Positions 7,001 through 7,116 of a stretch of DNA of 7,116 bases are shown here, piece after piece. The notes under the pieces were generated by a model that saw only the letters and a program-made list of their open reading frames with translations, ran no database searches and was not told the DNA's origin. The stretch lies in contig DATGIQ010000081.1 in the NCBI GenBank assembly GCA_035295665.1, positions 1 to 7,116 of the forward strand. The letters run 5' to 3'. Origin of the DNA: DATGIQ01 sp035295665. Its GTDB lineage: Bacteria; Planctomycetota; Planctomycetia; Gemmatales; Gemmataceae. A program made the translations under genes and the position numbers. Each line of letters begins with the position of its first letter. The stretch's first letter is position 1.

Positions 7001-7116
7001 TACGAGGCTCCAACGAACTTGCCCACGGCGCCGAGCAATCTGAGCGCGACTGTGGTCGGCAGCCAGGTCGTGTTGAACTGGCAATCCAACTCGACGAACG
7101 AGGATGGTTACAGCAT
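4064..7116 (+). CDS. Secreted multidomain protein: LEPR leader, PQQ-like beta-propeller, FN3 and legume-lectin-like domains, 3' partial
   Basis: The frame is open for 1017 codons to the right edge with no stop. Residues 1-35 are a basic leader ending in ESLEPRLVPA, the planctomycete LEPR sorting signature, so export is likely. Residues ~38-575 resemble the PQQ-repeat beta-propeller family, with SWHNDNLLSGSN near the start, VVFVATEHDSVYAFDGD (100-116), PEIGITGTPVI (155-165), LYALDITTG (192-200), GGGVAVDPNTGNIFFATGN (304-322) and ETGKEGKIYLLNRDDLGKY (388-406). PQQ binding is not shown. Two FN3 domains follow (~579-671 and ~673-760), each with RSTDGVNFT (615-623 and 702-710). Residues ~764-982 are a legume-lectin-like beta-sandwich (ADGFTFII, IAIKFDLF, STGLYVNGD, TAYIGFGGGT). 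A third FN3 begins near 988. Likely role: extracellular or envelope carbohydrate binding or adhesion; no catalytic motif is seen. The ATG at 4064 gives the usual short leader; GTG 4055 is an equally good start. Confidence 0.87.
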   Translation, partial: MANKRHGRSRVDSRFSNRKMFRPRVESLEPRLVPANVDVLSWHNDNLLSGSNNQEEILTPANVSSTNFGMLYNYPVDGYVYAQPLYKSNLTLPDGSTHNVVFVATEHDSVYAFDGDSPSNSPNGDGILWHRSFINSASKITTVPNGDVNSGDIQPEIGITGTPVINAATNTLYVIAKTKEVRSTTAHYVQKLYALDITTGQDVTAPFVIGDTTGTNTNTSMISVHGTGDGNVAGTLTFNALKENDRSALALSGDGSTLYAVWASHGDQGPYHGWVVAFDAKSLQALSWFNTTPNSGLGGIWQSGGGVAVDPNTGNIFFATGNSKAANLPPGDLGESVVELTTSGQLTLADYFTPNNKAALDQVDEDLGSGGTMLLPDQPGPFPHLMIETGKEGKIYLLNRDDLGKYKTGTNGADRVVQELPQGVAGVWASPAFFLTDPSTNSGLVYYHGSGDLLKAFRLSNGKLTAVSPSGSDRFNFPGAQPSVSSNGTQNGIVWELQTDGYSSNLPATLHAYDALNLSKELYRSDRETANSAGSAWLRDPMGPATKFTVPTITNGHVYAGSGNSVSIFGLFDPVTDVPIAPSNLVAQTIAPTGKQVHLTWTNSATNATGIRIYRSTDGVNFTLLTTVGRFTTSYTDPATLAAASTYHYRVVATNQLGNGAPSNTADVSTPGKPVLMLARVISTEIDLSWTRTGNDHYDVERSTDGVNFTAVNPAPIPTSVTTYSDTGLLPGTYYYQIQSINVNPDQSFLSNVVSAQLTTDLIDHTAGFNSNSDLTANGSAVFADGFTRLTVGAVNEAGTVFSNTPLSVATFSSTFDFRIHEGSDPRADGFTFIIQANSPTQLGAFGPGLGYSGIGHSIAIKFDLFKPSGYHSSTGLYVNGDPPNNDPDTQPGDVYVDLGGTDVDFNNQHTKEVDLTYDGTTLTETITDTVTGGTFTTTYTINIPMVIGSTTAYIGFGGGTSDPNNAGGTCLQDIQTWVYEAPTNLPTAPSNLSATVVGSQVVLNWQSNSTNEDGYS

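Noticed and set aside
6533..7084. A 183-codon minus-strand frame
   Set aside because: It is antisense to the lectin-like domain and its composition is typical of a shadow frame.

Overview
The window looks like a GC-rich chromosomal segment from a planctomycete. The strongest clue is the N-terminus of the last gene: a short Arg/Lys-rich leader followed by ESLEPRLVPA, the LEPR-type sorting signature found at the start of many large secreted planctomycete proteins. The family resemblances of the other genes fit, but the genus cannot be fixed from sequence alone.

Layout, all genes on the + strand. (1) Positions 2-3097 hold two adjacent subunits of a xanthine dehydrogenase/aldehyde oxidase-family molybdenum hydroxylase: a molybdopterin-binding catalytic subunit cut by the left edge, then an FAD-binding subunit of the YagS/PaoB type with an extra Fe-S cysteine cluster. 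The stop and start codons abut (TAG-ATG), so the two are almost certainly co-translated. The usual third partner, a [2Fe-2S] subunit, is not in the window and is probably upstream. (2) Positions 3098-3206 are a short spacer with a heptamer tandem repeat that folds into an 18-bp perfect hairpin, followed by a smaller GC-rich hairpin. (3) Positions 3207-3749 carry two small genes of unknown function, back to back: a 71-residue acidic, cysteine-containing protein and a protein of about 105 residues. (4) Positions 3750-4054 are non-coding and hold a structured inverted-repeat cluster and a good sigma70-like promoter (TTGACC, 17 bp, TCTAAT). (5) From 4064 to the right edge runs one uninterrupted frame of at least 1017 codons. 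It encodes a secreted multidomain protein: LEPR leader, PQQ-like beta-propeller, two fibronectin type III domains, a legume-lectin-like domain and the start of a third FN3 domain. It has no stop codon in the window.

The hydroxylase would oxidise an aldehyde or N-heterocycle and pass electrons from Mo through Fe-S to FAD; its substrate cannot be read from the sequence. The large protein is probably exported and may bind carbohydrate. No functional link between the hydroxylase, the small genes and the secreted protein is evident, and each block has its own likely transcription boundary. I see no mobile element, CRISPR array, tRNA or rRNA. I find no convincing new multi-gene system; the best leads are the heptamer palindrome, the small-gene pair and the architecture of the secreted protein.
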